A DNA stretch of 64,000 bases from NCBI RefSeq assembly GCF_013184775.1, contig NZ_JAATVV010000008.1, positions 1 through 64,000 on the forward strand, given 5' to 3'. This document shows, in pieces, positions 37,089 to 46,868 of this stretch. Both the position numbers and the translations under genes were made by a program. The DNA comes from Martelella sp. HB161492. Lineage in GTDB: Bacteria > Pseudomonadota > Alphaproteobacteria > Rhizobiales > Rhizobiaceae. Within the stretch, counting starts at the first letter, position 1. Every line of letters begins with the position of its first letter. Under the pieces are notes generated by a model that had not been told where the DNA came from, did not search any database, and saw nothing but the letters and a program-made list of their open reading frames with translations.

Positions 37089-37116
37089 AAAAGGCGCATC
37101 GACCGATGCGCCTTTT
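37089..37116. terminator. Bidirectional terminator between the small ORF and the OmpA-like gene
   Basis: A perfect 12-bp stem (arms 37089-37100 and 37105-37116) with a 4-base loop, flanked by an A run on the left and a T run on the right, so it can serve the plus-strand small gene and the minus-strand lipoprotein gene. Confidence 0.9.
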
Positions 37117-37157
37117 CGCATTTTGGAAGCGGCGGGCGCGAGCGCCCTGCCCCATGA

Positions 37158-37808
37158 TCACATTTTGACAGCCGAAATCTGGATCTCGACACGCCGGTTC
37201 TGCGCGCGGCCTTCTGGCGTCGCATTGGAAGCGATCGGATACTGGCTGCCAAAACCCATTGCCGAGATGCGCCGGCCGCTGACGCCCGACTGCATCAGAT
37301 AGCTGGCAACACTGTTGGCGCGCTGCTGCGACAGGTTCATGTTGTAGGCGTCCGATCCGGTGGAATCGGTGTAACCATTAACATTGATCGCGGTGCGGTC
37401 ATATTTCACCAGAACGGTGGAGACAGCATTCAGCGTCGAGTAGAAATTCGGAACGATCTGATACTGATCGGTGGCGAAGGTGATGTTTGACGGCATGATC
37501 AAGGTCAGCTGATCGCCATTGCGCACGACCGAAACACCGGTTCCAGCCAGTGCTGCGCGGAATTCCCGCTCCTGACTGTCAATATAGGCCCCGATGCCGC
37601 CGCCTGCGACCGCACCGATAGCACCGCCGATAACAGCCCCCTTGACGTCGCCACCGATCAGACCGCCAGCGAGCGCGCCGATCGCCGTGCCTGTCAGCAA
37701 TCCGGTACCGGTGTTGTTGTTCACCGTCTGCCCGGTATTCGGATCAGTGGTGGTGCAGCCTGCAAGAAATGCTGTTCCGAGAACAGCGATCATTGCCTTC
37801 TTAAGCAT
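37158..37808 (-). CDS. OmpA family lipoprotein with glycine zipper
   Basis: A 216-aa outer-membrane lipoprotein. The signal peptide ends in the lipobox FLAGC with the lipidated Cys at 18. Residues 38-75 form a glycine-rich zipper (GALAGGLIGGDVKGAVIGG). The OmpA-type peptidoglycan-binding domain (about 100-216) includes INVNGYTDSTGSDAYNMNLS and ends with NRRVEIQ. The start is the ATG with GAGGG 5 bases upstream. It anchors the outer membrane to peptidoglycan. A similar gene (38009-38602) follows upstream on the same strand. Confidence 0.93.
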   Translation of the reverse strand: MLKKAMIAVLGTAFLAGCTTTDPNTGQTVNNNTGTGLLTGTAIGALAGGLIGGDVKGAVIGGAIGAVAGGGIGAYIDSQEREFRAALAGTGVSVVRNGDQLTLIMPSNITFATDQYQIVPNFYSTLNAVSTVLVKYDRTAINVNGYTDSTGSDAYNMNLSQQRANSVASYLMQSGVSGRRISAMGFGSQYPIASNATPEGRAQNRRVEIQISAVKM

Positions 37809-37947
37809 GGAATCCCTCAAATTTCGAAATCATCGCGAGTTCAGACAAATATTGCGGCATGTCTATGTCCGAAAGCCATTCTGTTGGCAAATATCGTCGA
37901 CAAGGCGCTCGTCAAGTGACGCCGAGACGAAAGTTTAGTCTGCACCG

Positions 37948-37991
37948 CAAAATAAAGCCGCCACCGAACTCGATGTGAGCGCGGTGGCGGC
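37948..37991 (-). terminator. Terminator after the second OmpA-like gene
   Basis: On the minus strand a 10-bp perfect GC stem (arms 37982-37991 and 37957-37966, 15-base loop) is followed by TTTATTTT. It separates the two OmpA-type genes, so each has its own 3' end. Confidence 0.8.
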
Positions 37992-38008
37992 GTCTCTCGA
38001 AAGGCAGA

Positions 38009-38602
38009 TTACTTGGTTGCCATTGCCGGCGCTGCGGCAGCAGCTGGCGCGGCCGGGGGGGCGAGCCGGATTTCAACACGGCGGTTCTGCGCACGGCCTT
38101 CCTTCGTGTCGTTCGAAGCAACCGGGTCAGCCTTGCCATATCCGGTCGGAATGACGCGCGACGGATCGACACCCTTGTTGATCAGGTAACCCGCGACTGA
38201 ATCGGCACGCTCCTGCGACAGCTTCAGGTTATAGGCATCCGAACCGGTGGAATCCGTGTAGCCATTCACGTTGATCGCCGTCTGGTTATACTTGACCAGC
38301 AATGCGGCAACCGCCGTCAGCGTCGGATAGAATTCCGGAACGAGATCAGCCTTGTCGAAGGGGAAGGTCACGCTCGACTGAAGCACAAGCGCGATATATT
38401 TCGGCGTGCGGATAATCGTCACGCCGGTACCTTCAAGCGTCTGCCGGAATTCGGCTTCCTGCTGATCCATGTATTCGGCAGGCGAGCTTGCATTCACGGT
38501 GGTCACCGTAACGGTCTGCGGCGCCGTCGCATTCATGCTGTTGCTGGCGCAACCGGCCAGCAATGCGGCAGCAGCAGCTGCGATTATCATCTTCTTGATC
38601 AT
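38009..38602 (-). CDS. OmpA family lipoprotein without glycine zipper
   Basis: A 197-aa lipoprotein with a lipobox LLAGC (Cys18) and an OmpA-type domain containing INVNGYTDSTGSDAYNLKLS and AQNRRVEIRL. It is closely related to the neighbouring OmpA-type lipoprotein, sharing the region from residue 45 to the C-terminus, but has no glycine-zipper segment and adds an Ala/Pro-rich tail (APPAAPAAAAAPAMATK). It is probably a tandem duplicate that lost or never had the zipper. A GGAAGGGG ribosome binding site supports the ATG. Confidence 0.92.
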   Translation of the reverse strand: MIKKMIIAAAAAALLAGCASNSMNATAPQTVTVTTVNASSPAEYMDQQEAEFRQTLEGTGVTIIRTPKYIALVLQSSVTFPFDKADLVPEFYPTLTAVAALLVKYNQTAINVNGYTDSTGSDAYNLKLSQERADSVAGYLINKGVDPSRVIPTGYGKADPVASNDTKEGRAQNRRVEIRLAPPAAPAAAAAPAMATK

Positions 38603-38720
38603 GTCTTCCCCTTCCGGTCCAGATCAATAGTTTTCGGAGCTTACACAAAAGCCCGCCCAGTTCAAACCAGTAAAAGAGGTATTATCCGGTTGAACGCAAC
38701 CGCTTTTACCGCTTTTCAGC

Positions 38721-41700
38721 TTACGCCTGTCCGTCACTTGCCGGGATTGTCGAGGCGTGTTGCAGCTCGCGATGCAGCCTCGCCTCCTCGTCAGCTTTCG
38801 GCTTGGAGAATCGCGCCAGCAGAAGATAGGCCACCGGTGTGACATAGAGTGTGACAATGGTTGCAAAACCGAGACCGCCGACAATGACCCAGCCAAGCGC
38901 GATGCGCGCCTCGGCCCCGGCACCGCTGGCAAGCACCAGCGGCACGCCACCGAGAATGGTCGAAATCATCGTCATCATGACCGGGCGCAGACGCAGATTG
39001 GTCGCGTTTTCGACCGCATCCCTGACGCTCTGGCCGCGATCGCGCAACTGATTGGCGAATTCGACAATCAGAATGCCATTCTTGGCCATGACGCCGATCA
39101 GCAGCACCAGCCCGATCTGCGAATAGATATTGAGGCTCGTTCCCGTCAGAAGCATTGCCAGAATGGCACACCCCATGCCGAAGGGCACGGTGAAGAGAAT
39201 GATCAGCGCGCTCCAGACACTTTCAAACTGTGCGGCCAGAACGAGGAAAACAATGACGAAGGCGAAACCGAACACCATCAGCATGCCGGAGGAATTCTCG
39301 CTCAACGCCGCTGCTTCCGCCTGAGGCAGGACATAGGCACCGGGCGGCAGAAGCGGTGCGGCGAGTTTCTCGACCTCGGCAAAAGCTGGTCCGAGCGCAA
39401 CCCCCGTCGCCAGGTTGGAAGACATCGAAACCGCTGCGAGCTGCTGCTGGCGTTCCAGCGTCGGCGCTATCGAATGTTCGGTCAGCGTCGCAATGGTCGA
39501 CAAAGGCACGATACGGCCATCGCCCGTTCTAAGGAAGATATTCTCCAGATCGGCCGGATCATCAATATTGTCGGTATCGGCCGTCAGCTCGACACTGTAG
39601 CTGTCACCGTCAATATAGACATCACCGATCGAATCCCCATCCAGAAGCGCCTTCAGCGCCGTCGACAGGCCAGAAATGCTGATGCCGAGATCCGAGGCCT
39701 TCTTGCGGTTGAGCGTGATCGCCACCTGCGCCTGCGTCGCGTCATTGCTGAGCCGCGGATTGACGAAATCAGCATCGGTTTCCATCGATGCCAGAAGGGC
39801 GCTTGCCGCCGTTGCCAGCTGCGCATGGCTTCCACCGACCAGCGAGAAAGACAGACCATTGCCACCGCCGCGGATATTCAGCGAATTCGGCTGCATGGCA
39901 AAGGCCTGCAGCGCAGGCACCTGCGCGGCAGCCGCGTTGACGTCTTTGGCGATCTGATCCTGTGTGCGGGAGCGCTGATCCCACGGAGCAAGGGTCAGCA
40001 CCATGAAACCGCTATTGGTGTTGCTGCCGAACCCGGAAATCGAAAACAGGCTGGCAATTTCCCCCTTGTCGATCAGCGGCTGCAGCTTTTCTTCAACCTG
40101 CTGCATCCGGTCACGCGTGTAGTCAAGGCTGACACCCTGAGGCGCGGACACACGCAGCATCAGCATCGAGCGGTCTTCCTTGGGCAGCAACTCACTGGTG
40201 ATGTTGCCATAGGCGATATAGGCACCGAACATCAAAAGCGCACCAAGCGACAATACGACCAGCGGTGCGGAAAGCGCCCAGCGCAGCGTCACCCGGTAGA
40301 GCGCGGCGAAGAACATGCCGAGCCGCGCAATCGGACCGGGCTTGGTATGCTTGTGCTCGACCAGAATTCGCGAGGCGAGCATCGGGCAGAGCGTCAGGGC
40401 CACGAAGGAAGACAGCAGCACGGCAAAGGCCAGCACGAAACCAAATTCGCGAAACAGCCCGCCCGCCTGCCCCGGCAGGAAGGACAATGGCACGAAGACG
40501 GCAGCAAGCGTTGCCGTGGTCGCGATCACCGCAAAGAAAACCTCCTTGGTCCCGAGCACGGCCGCCGCACGCGGGCCCATGCCCTTGGAACGCAGGCGGA
40601 CAATATTCTCCAGGACCACGATCGCATCGTCCACCACCATGCCGGTGGCAAGAACAATGGCGAGAAGGGTGAGGATGTTGACCGAAAACCCGGCGAGATA
40701 GATGGCTGCCAGCGTTCCGATCAGGGCGACCGGTAGCGTGATCGCCGGAATGAAGGTGGCCCGCCAGTCGCGAAGGAAAAGATAGATGATCGCGACAACG
40801 ATGATGGAGGCCAGGATCAGCGAACGCACAACCTCATCGATGGAGCCGGAAATGAACACCGCATCATCATTCGAAACATGGATGGATGTGCCTTCAGGCA
40901 GGGTCTTGTTGAGCTCGTCAACGACCTTGTGGGCGCCCTGGGAAATTTCCAGCGTATTGGACTTGGCCTGACGGATCAGCCCGAGACCGACGCCAACCTG
41001 GCCGTTATAGCGCAGCCCCGTCGATGCCGTATCCGGCCCGAAGGTCACCGTTGCGACATCGCCAAGACGCACATTGTCGGCAACCAGAATATCCTCGAAT
41101 TCTTCCGGCGTGGTGACATCAGCGGTCGCCCGCACGCTAAGCGCCTGCTTGGTGCTGGTGAGATTTCCGGCGGGTACGTCCCAGCTGACATTGCTGAGCG
41201 CCGTCGCAATATCAGCGACCGTCAACGCCCGGCTGGCGAGCGCCGCCTGATTGATATCGATGCGGAACACCTTGTCGCGGTCGCCATAGACATCAACGTC
41301 GGCAACCCCGGGAACGGCGGCCAGCTTGTCTTCAATCTGATCGGAGACCAACTTGGTGAGACCGTCGAGATCCAGCGTGCTGGAGGTAACGGCGAGGCGC
41401 ATGACCGGCTGTGAATCCGCATCGGCCTTGACGATTCTCGGGTCGTCGACATCATCCGGCAACTGGTTCTGGATCTGCCCGACCGCGTCACGCACATCCA
41501 TCGAGGCAACATTGATATCGGTATCGGACGAGAATTCCAGTGTGACACGGCTTGAGCCGGTCGAAGACTGCGATGACATGGACTGCAAGCCGCTGACACG
41601 GGCGACAGCGCCCTCGATCACACTCGTCACTTCCTGATCAACCGTCTCCGGCGCTGCGCCCGAAAAGGTCGTACGCACCGTGATGACCGGACGGTCGACA

Positions 41701-41924
41701 TCCGGCAATTCGCGAACCTCAACGCCGAAATAGGCGGCAAGGCCCGCAACCACGATCATTGCATTGAATACGAAGGCCAGGATCGGGCGCCGGACAAAAA
41801 GGGCCGTGATGCCCGGATCCTCCATGGCCTCTTCGTCGTTCAGCTTTTCTTCGCCATAAACCTCGTGGGCCACGAGATCCGCTTCATCACTGCCGCCCGG
41901 CGGAACATGATCCTTGTCACTCAT
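38721..41924 (-). CDS. RND-family multidrug efflux permease
   Basis: A 1067-aa inner-membrane transporter of the HAE-1/AcrB type. A 60-residue acidic cytosolic N-terminus precedes the first membrane helix (RPILAFVFNAMIVVAGLAAY). Twelve membrane segments and two large periplasmic loops follow the family pattern, with GMVVDDAIVVLENI in the proton-relay region. The start MSDKDHVPPGG has a good GAGGGAG site. It is co-transcribed with the adaptor that starts upstream (10-base gap). The drug or metabolite range is not readable. Confidence 0.93.
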   Translation of the reverse strand: MSDKDHVPPGGSDEADLVAHEVYGEEKLNDEEAMEDPGITALFVRRPILAFVFNAMIVVAGLAAYFGVEVRELPDVDRPVITVRTTFSGAAPETVDQEVTSVIEGAVARVSGLQSMSSQSSTGSSRVTLEFSSDTDINVASMDVRDAVGQIQNQLPDDVDDPRIVKADADSQPVMRLAVTSSTLDLDGLTKLVSDQIEDKLAAVPGVADVDVYGDRDKVFRIDINQAALASRALTVADIATALSNVSWDVPAGNLTSTKQALSVRATADVTTPEEFEDILVADNVRLGDVATVTFGPDTASTGLRYNGQVGVGLGLIRQAKSNTLEISQGAHKVVDELNKTLPEGTSIHVSNDDAVFISGSIDEVVRSLILASIIVVAIIYLFLRDWRATFIPAITLPVALIGTLAAIYLAGFSVNILTLLAIVLATGMVVDDAIVVLENIVRLRSKGMGPRAAAVLGTKEVFFAVIATTATLAAVFVPLSFLPGQAGGLFREFGFVLAFAVLLSSFVALTLCPMLASRILVEHKHTKPGPIARLGMFFAALYRVTLRWALSAPLVVLSLGALLMFGAYIAYGNITSELLPKEDRSMLMLRVSAPQGVSLDYTRDRMQQVEEKLQPLIDKGEIASLFSISGFGSNTNSGFMVLTLAPWDQRSRTQDQIAKDVNAAAAQVPALQAFAMQPNSLNIRGGGNGLSFSLVGGSHAQLATAASALLASMETDADFVNPRLSNDATQAQVAITLNRKKASDLGISISGLSTALKALLDGDSIGDVYIDGDSYSVELTADTDNIDDPADLENIFLRTGDGRIVPLSTIATLTEHSIAPTLERQQQLAAVSMSSNLATGVALGPAFAEVEKLAAPLLPPGAYVLPQAEAAALSENSSGMLMVFGFAFVIVFLVLAAQFESVWSALIILFTVPFGMGCAILAMLLTGTSLNIYSQIGLVLLIGVMAKNGILIVEFANQLRDRGQSVRDAVENATNLRLRPVMMTMISTILGGVPLVLASGAGAEARIALGWVIVGGLGFATIVTLYVTPVAYLLLARFSKPKADEEARLHRELQHASTIPASDGQA

Positions 41925-41934
41925 ATCCGCTCCC

Positions 41935-43092
41935 TCACGCCGCCTTGCGGGACGAAACCTGTTCGCCCGCCTTGCTGCCATCCTGGTTGACGACGTCGAC
42001 CTCAGCCCCCTCGCGCAGACGCTGCAGTCCCTCGGTAATGACCTGATCGCCCGGCTTCAGATCGCCATCGACAAGGATCAGATCCGGATTGCGGCGAATG
42101 ATGCTGACACGGGCCTTCTGCGCCTTTCCGTCGACGAGCTGCCAGACATAGGAGCCCTGGGAATCCCACTGAACCGCAAGCGAATCGACCGCTGGATAGG
42201 TATCGCCGGCAAAATGCATGGTGACATTGAAGGACATGCCGGCACGCAGCGCATCATCGGCATTGTCGATCTTGGCCCGCACGGTGAAGGTCCGGCTGGC
42301 TTCGTCAATCCGGTTGTCGACAGCCTCGACCTCGCCCTTAAACAGTTTGTTCGGCGTCGCAACCGGCCTTGCCTCAATGGCCTGACCGGACTGGATAGCG
42401 GCGGCAAAGCGCTCGGGCACGGAAAAATCAACGAGGATTGTCGACCGGTCGTCAATCGTCACGATCGGGCTTGCCGTCGTGACATAGTCACCGGCATTGA
42501 TCTGCAGAATGCCGGCAATGCCTGCAAAGGGCGCGATAATGTCGCGCTTGGCAAGCGCCAGCTCTGCCGACTGCAACTCAAGCTCGGCGGTCTGCTCGGC
42601 AATCTGCGAGGTGTAGAGGCTCAATTCGGAAATGGATGACTTGATCTTCTGATTGATCTGCGACTGACGGGCAGCCGCTTCAAGCGCCACCTTCGCCTGA
42701 TCCCGTGCGACCGTTTCCTCACGATTATCGAGCCGGGCGATCACCTGCCCCTTGTCAACCATATCGCCGGACGAAATCAGCACGTCCGTAACGGTCCCGG
42801 CGACCTGGGGCAGCACCGTCACCGTCTGCACGGCCTCACCATCACCGATTGCCTCGAGCACATCATTGACGACCCCCGTCGTGACAGGCTCGGCGACAAC
42901 CCGGGTTTTCTGCCGTCCACCAAAACCGCCGCCGCCTCCGGCACCTCCAGCCTTCGAAGCGGACTGCGTGACAGCGCCGCCAATCCCCAGCTTCGCCAGG
43001 ACATCACGCCCGCCGGGCGCAAGAAAAAGCCAGGCGACAGCGGCAACCGCCAATATCGCCAGGCTGGCCAGAACCTGTGTGTAAATTCGCAT
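41935..43092 (-). CDS. RND efflux periplasmic adaptor (HlyD/MFP family)
   Basis: A 385-aa membrane-fusion protein with an N-terminal signal anchor (residues 6-28), a Gly-rich spacer (GGAGGGGGFGG), a lipoyl-like biotinyl domain (LPQVAGTVTDVLISSGD MVDKGQ type), a coiled-coil hairpin around residues 110-175, and the beta-barrel and MP domains. It links the RND pump to an outer-membrane channel; no outer-membrane factor is adjacent, so a shared TolC-like protein is expected. It is the first gene of the pair. Confidence 0.92.
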   Translation of the reverse strand: MRIYTQVLASLAILAVAAVAWLFLAPGGRDVLAKLGIGGAVTQSASKAGGAGGGGGFGGRQKTRVVAEPVTTGVVNDVLEAIGDGEAVQTVTVLPQVAGTVTDVLISSGDMVDKGQVIARLDNREETVARDQAKVALEAAARQSQINQKIKSSISELSLYTSQIAEQTAELELQSAELALAKRDIIAPFAGIAGILQINAGDYVTTASPIVTIDDRSTILVDFSVPERFAAAIQSGQAIEARPVATPNKLFKGEVEAVDNRIDEASRTFTVRAKIDNADDALRAGMSFNVTMHFAGDTYPAVDSLAVQWDSQGSYVWQLVDGKAQKARVSIIRRNPDLILVDGDLKPGDQVITEGLQRLREGAEVDVVNQDGSKAGEQVSSRKAA

Positions 43093-43140
43093 AGAAGTCC
43101 CCGGTAGGAAGCACCCTGTTCATGCTGCATTGGGAAACAG

Positions 43141-43154
43141 CCTGTTTTAACAGG
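43141..43154. promoter_or_regulatory. Possible operator dyad upstream of the efflux genes
   Basis: CCTGTT-TT-AACAGG is a 6-bp perfect inverted repeat 49-62 bases before the adaptor ATG, the place for a TetR/LysR-type regulator to control the pump. No regulator gene is adjacent. An imperfect second dyad of two GGTACC boxes is at 43365-43388. The gap 43093-43573 contains no gene I recognise and is AT-richer than the neighbours. Confidence 0.3.
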
Positions 43155-43573
43155 GCTTTGAAAGAAATTATGAACGACTGATTCAGGAATACAAGACTGG
43201 CAGCGAAACCTCTCCAAAGTTTAACATAGATCGGCGTGAGCGCGGCGACTACCAGATTTTTCCAAAGATACATCAATATTTCAGTACGTTACACCAAAGA
43301 ACATGCAAACCTTTTCACCGCGCAAGACCGAATTTGCGATACCTGCAGCTTACAAATAATCGTGATCGGTACCGAATTGGTACCTGATTAAGAAATTCCG
43401 GTAAGACCGGGTGACCGCAGTGAAAGACGGTCAGCAAATATCTCAAAGAGACACAGCACCCGCAAGACGGCCGAATACCCGCACATGCATAGCTGGTTCA
43501 GAAAATTCAAACTGACAATAACTAAATAATAGCAAATACAGCTAGGTATTATCCACATTATAGCGAGGCTAAA

Positions 43574-43834
43574 ATGGACAAAATATCTACAGCTACCAGA
43601 ACTGCAACGCCCCACACCAACGATAAATTCAAAGATGTATATGACAACCAGAACCGGTCACACGTTCAGAAGACGGGTTTGGGCGGATACAACCTTGACA
43701 GAGCCTACGGCCTGACGAGCCCAAGAAGCATGACAACTGAAGCAGACAATCTCAAGAGGGACAATCTGACGGAACTGTACACGAATATTGATAGCCGATA
43801 CGCCGGCCGCACGACTCGTAACAGCAATCGCTAA
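43574..43834 (+). CDS. Small hydrophilic protein of unknown function
   Basis: An 86-aa protein starting at an ATG with GCGAGG 5 bases upstream. It is almost purely polar (Thr, Asn, Asp, Arg, Ser), has no Cys or Trp, no signal peptide, and a basic tail RYAGRTTRNSNR, so it is probably intrinsically disordered. Base composition is visibly lower in GC than neighbouring genes, suggesting later acquisition. No family recognised. A role as a secreted substrate or phage/conjugation accessory protein is only speculation. It is transcribed away from the efflux genes towards uvrD. Confidence 0.55.
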   Translation: MDKISTATRTATPHTNDKFKDVYDNQNRSHVQKTGLGGYNLDRAYGLTSPRSMTTEADNLKRDNLTELYTNIDSRYAGRTTRNSNR

Positions 43835-44254
43835 GCCGAGAGCATCGGCCGGTTCGATTTGTATTCTGAAGGCAGGTCGATATTCGGAAACGACGTCTGG
43901 CCGCGTGATATCCAAGCCCCGTTTGGTCGCGCTGGAAATATCATGCGGCCAAGATGCCCCCTCCCAACGAACAGAGGCGTGGGAGATTATCATCGCGCGC
44001 CGATCTCCGGTCTTGGTCCGCGCAGGAAAACAGCACCGCATTCTGCCGTAAATCCAGCATGGCCAAGTGGCCAAATCGCCTCCAGTGCCCCGGATCATCA
44101 GCCAGGATGCAGGCACTTGCTGCGCCAAATGAGCATTCGCTTTTCGCCACGGCAGATATGGATGCGCGGCTTCAATCGCATGTCAGAACTCATTTTGTTC
44201 TGGTTTTGTCGCCATGGTGCTTTTCTTTCCGGCATTAATCACTAAATTGGCGGC
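43835..44254. other. Gap with no recognised gene
   Basis: Four hundred bases between the 86-aa gene and uvrD. Several overlapping frames of 69-156 codons are open on both strands, but none has a good start site, and none matches a family I know. It could hold a decayed gene, but I see no frame that can be supported. Confidence 0.4.
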
Positions 44255-46693
44255 ATGATTCATCACGGCGACGATATTCCCTTTTTCGATGACGACGAGC
44301 CGGGTCCGGTGCCTCCGCGGCGCGAGGGCAGCGGCATTGCTGCGCGTGCCATGGCGGCACGGCGCGAAACTTCCGTGCCCGATTATCTCGGCGGCCTGAA
44401 CCCCGAACAGCGCGATGCCGTCGTCACCACAGAAGGTCCGCTTCTGGTTCTTGCTGGCGCCGGCACCGGCAAGACGCGCGTACTCACGACGCGCATTGCG
44501 CACATCCTCGCTTCCGGCAATGCCTATCCCAGTCAGATCCTTGCTGTGACCTTCACCAACAAGGCAGCACGCGAGATGAAGGAACGCATTGGCGTTCTGG
44601 TCGGCGGGGCTGTCGAGGGCATGCCCTGGCTCGGCACCTTCCATTCGATCGGCGTCAAGCTGTTGCGCCGCCATGCGGAACTTGCCGGCATCCGCTCCGA
44701 CTTCACGATCCTCGATACCGACGACGTGATCCGCCTGATCAAGCAGCTGATCCAGGCTGAAGGCCTGGATGACAAGCGCTGGCCTGCACGCCAGTTCGCA
44801 TCCATGATCGACGGTTGGAAGAACAAGGGGCTAACGCCTAAGGATATTCCCGAGGGCGACGCGCGAGCCTTCGGCAACGGCCGTGGCCGCAAGCTCTACC
44901 AGGCCTATCAGGACCGGCTGAAAACGCTCAATGCCTGTGATTTTGGCGACCTGCTGCTGCATCCGATCCATATTTTCCGCCAGCACCCCGACGTACTGAA
45001 GGAATATCACAAACGCTTCCGCTACATTCTGGTCGATGAGTATCAGGACACCAACACCGCGCAATATATGTGGCTAAGGCTTCTCGCCCAGCGGCCGGGC
45101 CATGATACCGGACCGGTGAACATTTGCTGCGTTGGTGATGATGACCAGTCGATCTATGGCTGGCGCGGTGCGGAGGTCGACAATATCCTGCGATTCGAGA
45201 AGGATTTTCCCGGCGCCAAGGTGATCCGGCTCGAGCGCAATTACCGATCCACGGCGCATATTCTCGGCGCGGCCGGCCACCTGATTGCCCATAATGACGG
45301 CCGCCTCGGCAAGACATTGTTCACCGACCGTTCGGACCCTGATGACGCCAAGGTGCAGGTTCATGCGGCCTGGGATTCGGAAGAGGAAGCCCGTGCCGTC
45401 GGCGAGGAAATCGAACAGCTGCAGCGCCGGGGCGAACAGCTGAACGACATGGCGATCCTCGTTCGAGCCTCCTTCCAGATGCGCGAATTTGAAGACCGTT
45501 TCGTCACGCTCGGCCTCAATTACCGGGTTATCGGCGGGCCGCGCTTTTATGAGCGCCTCGAGATCCGCGATGCCATGGCCTATTTCCGCATGGTCTGCCA
45601 GCCGGCCGATGATCTGGCGCTTGAGCGGATTATCAACACACCCAAGCGCGGTCTTGGCGAAGCCTCGATCCGCAAGCTGCATGACCATGCGCGTGACCGC
45701 AACATTCCGATGCTGGCCGCCGCGCGTGAACTGTGCGACACCGACGAGATGAAGCCCAAGGCGCGCAAGGCGCTTTACGATGTCGTCACCCATTTCGACC
45801 GGTGGCAGGGTCTGCTGGAAACCACGCCGCATACCGAGCTGGCCGAGACGATTCTCGACGAGAGTGGCTATACGGAAATGTGGCAGAACGACCGCTCTGC
45901 CGAAGCGCCGGGCCGCCTCGAAAACCTGAAGGAACTGATCCGCTCGATGGAAGGCTTCGAGAGCCTGCGGGGATTTCTCGAACACGTTTCACTTGTGATG
46001 GATGCCGAGCAGAACGAAGATCTCGATGCCGTATCGATCATGACGCTTCATTCCGCCAAGGGTCTCGAATTCAAGACCGTCTTCCTGCCTGGCTGGGAAG
46101 AGGGCCTGTTCCCGCACCAGCGGGCCCTTGACGAGAGCGGCCGCGCCGGACTGGAAGAGGAGCGCCGGCTTGCCTATGTCGGCCTCACCCGCGCCAAGCG
46201 CAACTGCCATATCTGGTTTGTTTCCAACCGCCGCATCCACGGCCTGTGGCAATCGACCATGCCGTCGCGCTTTCTCGATGAATTGCCGACCGATCATGTC
46301 GAGGTCGGCGAGACCGAGATGTCCTATGGCGGCTATGGGCAATCACGCTTCGACCGCGCCGAGCCCTTTGCCAATTCCTACGGCACGCCGGGCTGGAAGC
46401 GGGCACAGTCGCATCGCAGCGATGCGACCCGCGACAATTGGGGAACCAGATCCGGCCACCAGGTCGAGCGTATCGGTTATGGCGAAAGCGGACCAAGCGG
46501 CAAGACCATCGAAGGCGAGCTCGTTGCCCGCTCGGTGGAAACGACACCGTCCCGCTTCGCCCCTGGAGACCGTGTGTTCCACATGAAGTTCGGCAACGGC
46601 AACATCGTCGCGATCGAGGGCAACAAGCTGACAATCGATTTCGACAAGGCCGGCCGCAAGCGCGTGCTTGAAGGCTTCATCCAGCCGGTCTGA
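44255..46693 (+). CDS. uvrD: ATP-dependent DNA helicase UvrD/PcrA type
   Basis: An 812-aa SF1 helicase. Walker A AGAGTGKT is at residues 67-74, Walker B VDEYQDTN near 260, GDDDQSIYGWRGA near 290, LERNYRS near 325 and TLHSAKGLEF near 595. The C-terminus carries the PcrA/UvrD RNA polymerase-binding Tudor-like domain (about 765-812), as in RFAPGDRVFHMKFGNGNIV. The first 45 residues are an acidic, disordered extension. It unwinds DNA 3' to 5' in nucleotide excision and mismatch repair. The gene stands as a single unit. Confidence 0.93.
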   Translation: MIHHGDDIPFFDDDEPGPVPPRREGSGIAARAMAARRETSVPDYLGGLNPEQRDAVVTTEGPLLVLAGAGTGKTRVLTTRIAHILASGNAYPSQILAVTFTNKAAREMKERIGVLVGGAVEGMPWLGTFHSIGVKLLRRHAELAGIRSDFTILDTDDVIRLIKQLIQAEGLDDKRWPARQFASMIDGWKNKGLTPKDIPEGDARAFGNGRGRKLYQAYQDRLKTLNACDFGDLLLHPIHIFRQHPDVLKEYHKRFRYILVDEYQDTNTAQYMWLRLLAQRPGHDTGPVNICCVGDDDQSIYGWRGAEVDNILRFEKDFPGAKVIRLERNYRSTAHILGAAGHLIAHNDGRLGKTLFTDRSDPDDAKVQVHAAWDSEEEARAVGEEIEQLQRRGEQLNDMAILVRASFQMREFEDRFVTLGLNYRVIGGPRFYERLEIRDAMAYFRMVCQPADDLALERIINTPKRGLGEASIRKLHDHARDRNIPMLAAARELCDTDEMKPKARKALYDVVTHFDRWQGLLETTPHTELAETILDESGYTEMWQNDRSAEAPGRLENLKELIRSMEGFESLRGFLEHVSLVMDAEQNEDLDAVSIMTLHSAKGLEFKTVFLPGWEEGLFPHQRALDESGRAGLEEERRLAYVGLTRAKRNCHIWFVSNRRIHGLWQSTMPSRFLDELPTDHVEVGETEMSYGGYGQSRFDRAEPFANSYGTPGWKRAQSHRSDATRDNWGTRSGHQVERIGYGESGPSGKTIEGELVARSVETTPSRFAPGDRVFHMKFGNGNIVAIEGNKLTIDFDKAGRKRVLEGFIQPV

Positions 46694-46868
46694 ATGACCA
46701 AGACACACAAACCTGCGATCGCCTCCGGATGCTGAGCTGTCATAGTTCTGGACCGTTCGTCAATACATGTGAATTTGCGTGTCCGACCCGCACCAATTCG
46801 TCTTTTGGAAAGCATTTTGTGCTGTATGCTTGCTTCTGATTTGATTGACGAAGCCAATCACGGCTCCG

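Noticed and set aside
43388-43615. 75-codon minus-strand hydrophobic frame
   Set aside because: No ribosome binding site was found and it overlaps the start of the 86-aa gene on the other strand; probably chance.
43658-44128. Minus-strand 156-codon frame and an 87-codon plus-strand frame near the 86-aa gene
   Set aside because: Neither has a good start or a family match; the plus-strand frame overlaps the supported 86-aa gene at its beginning.
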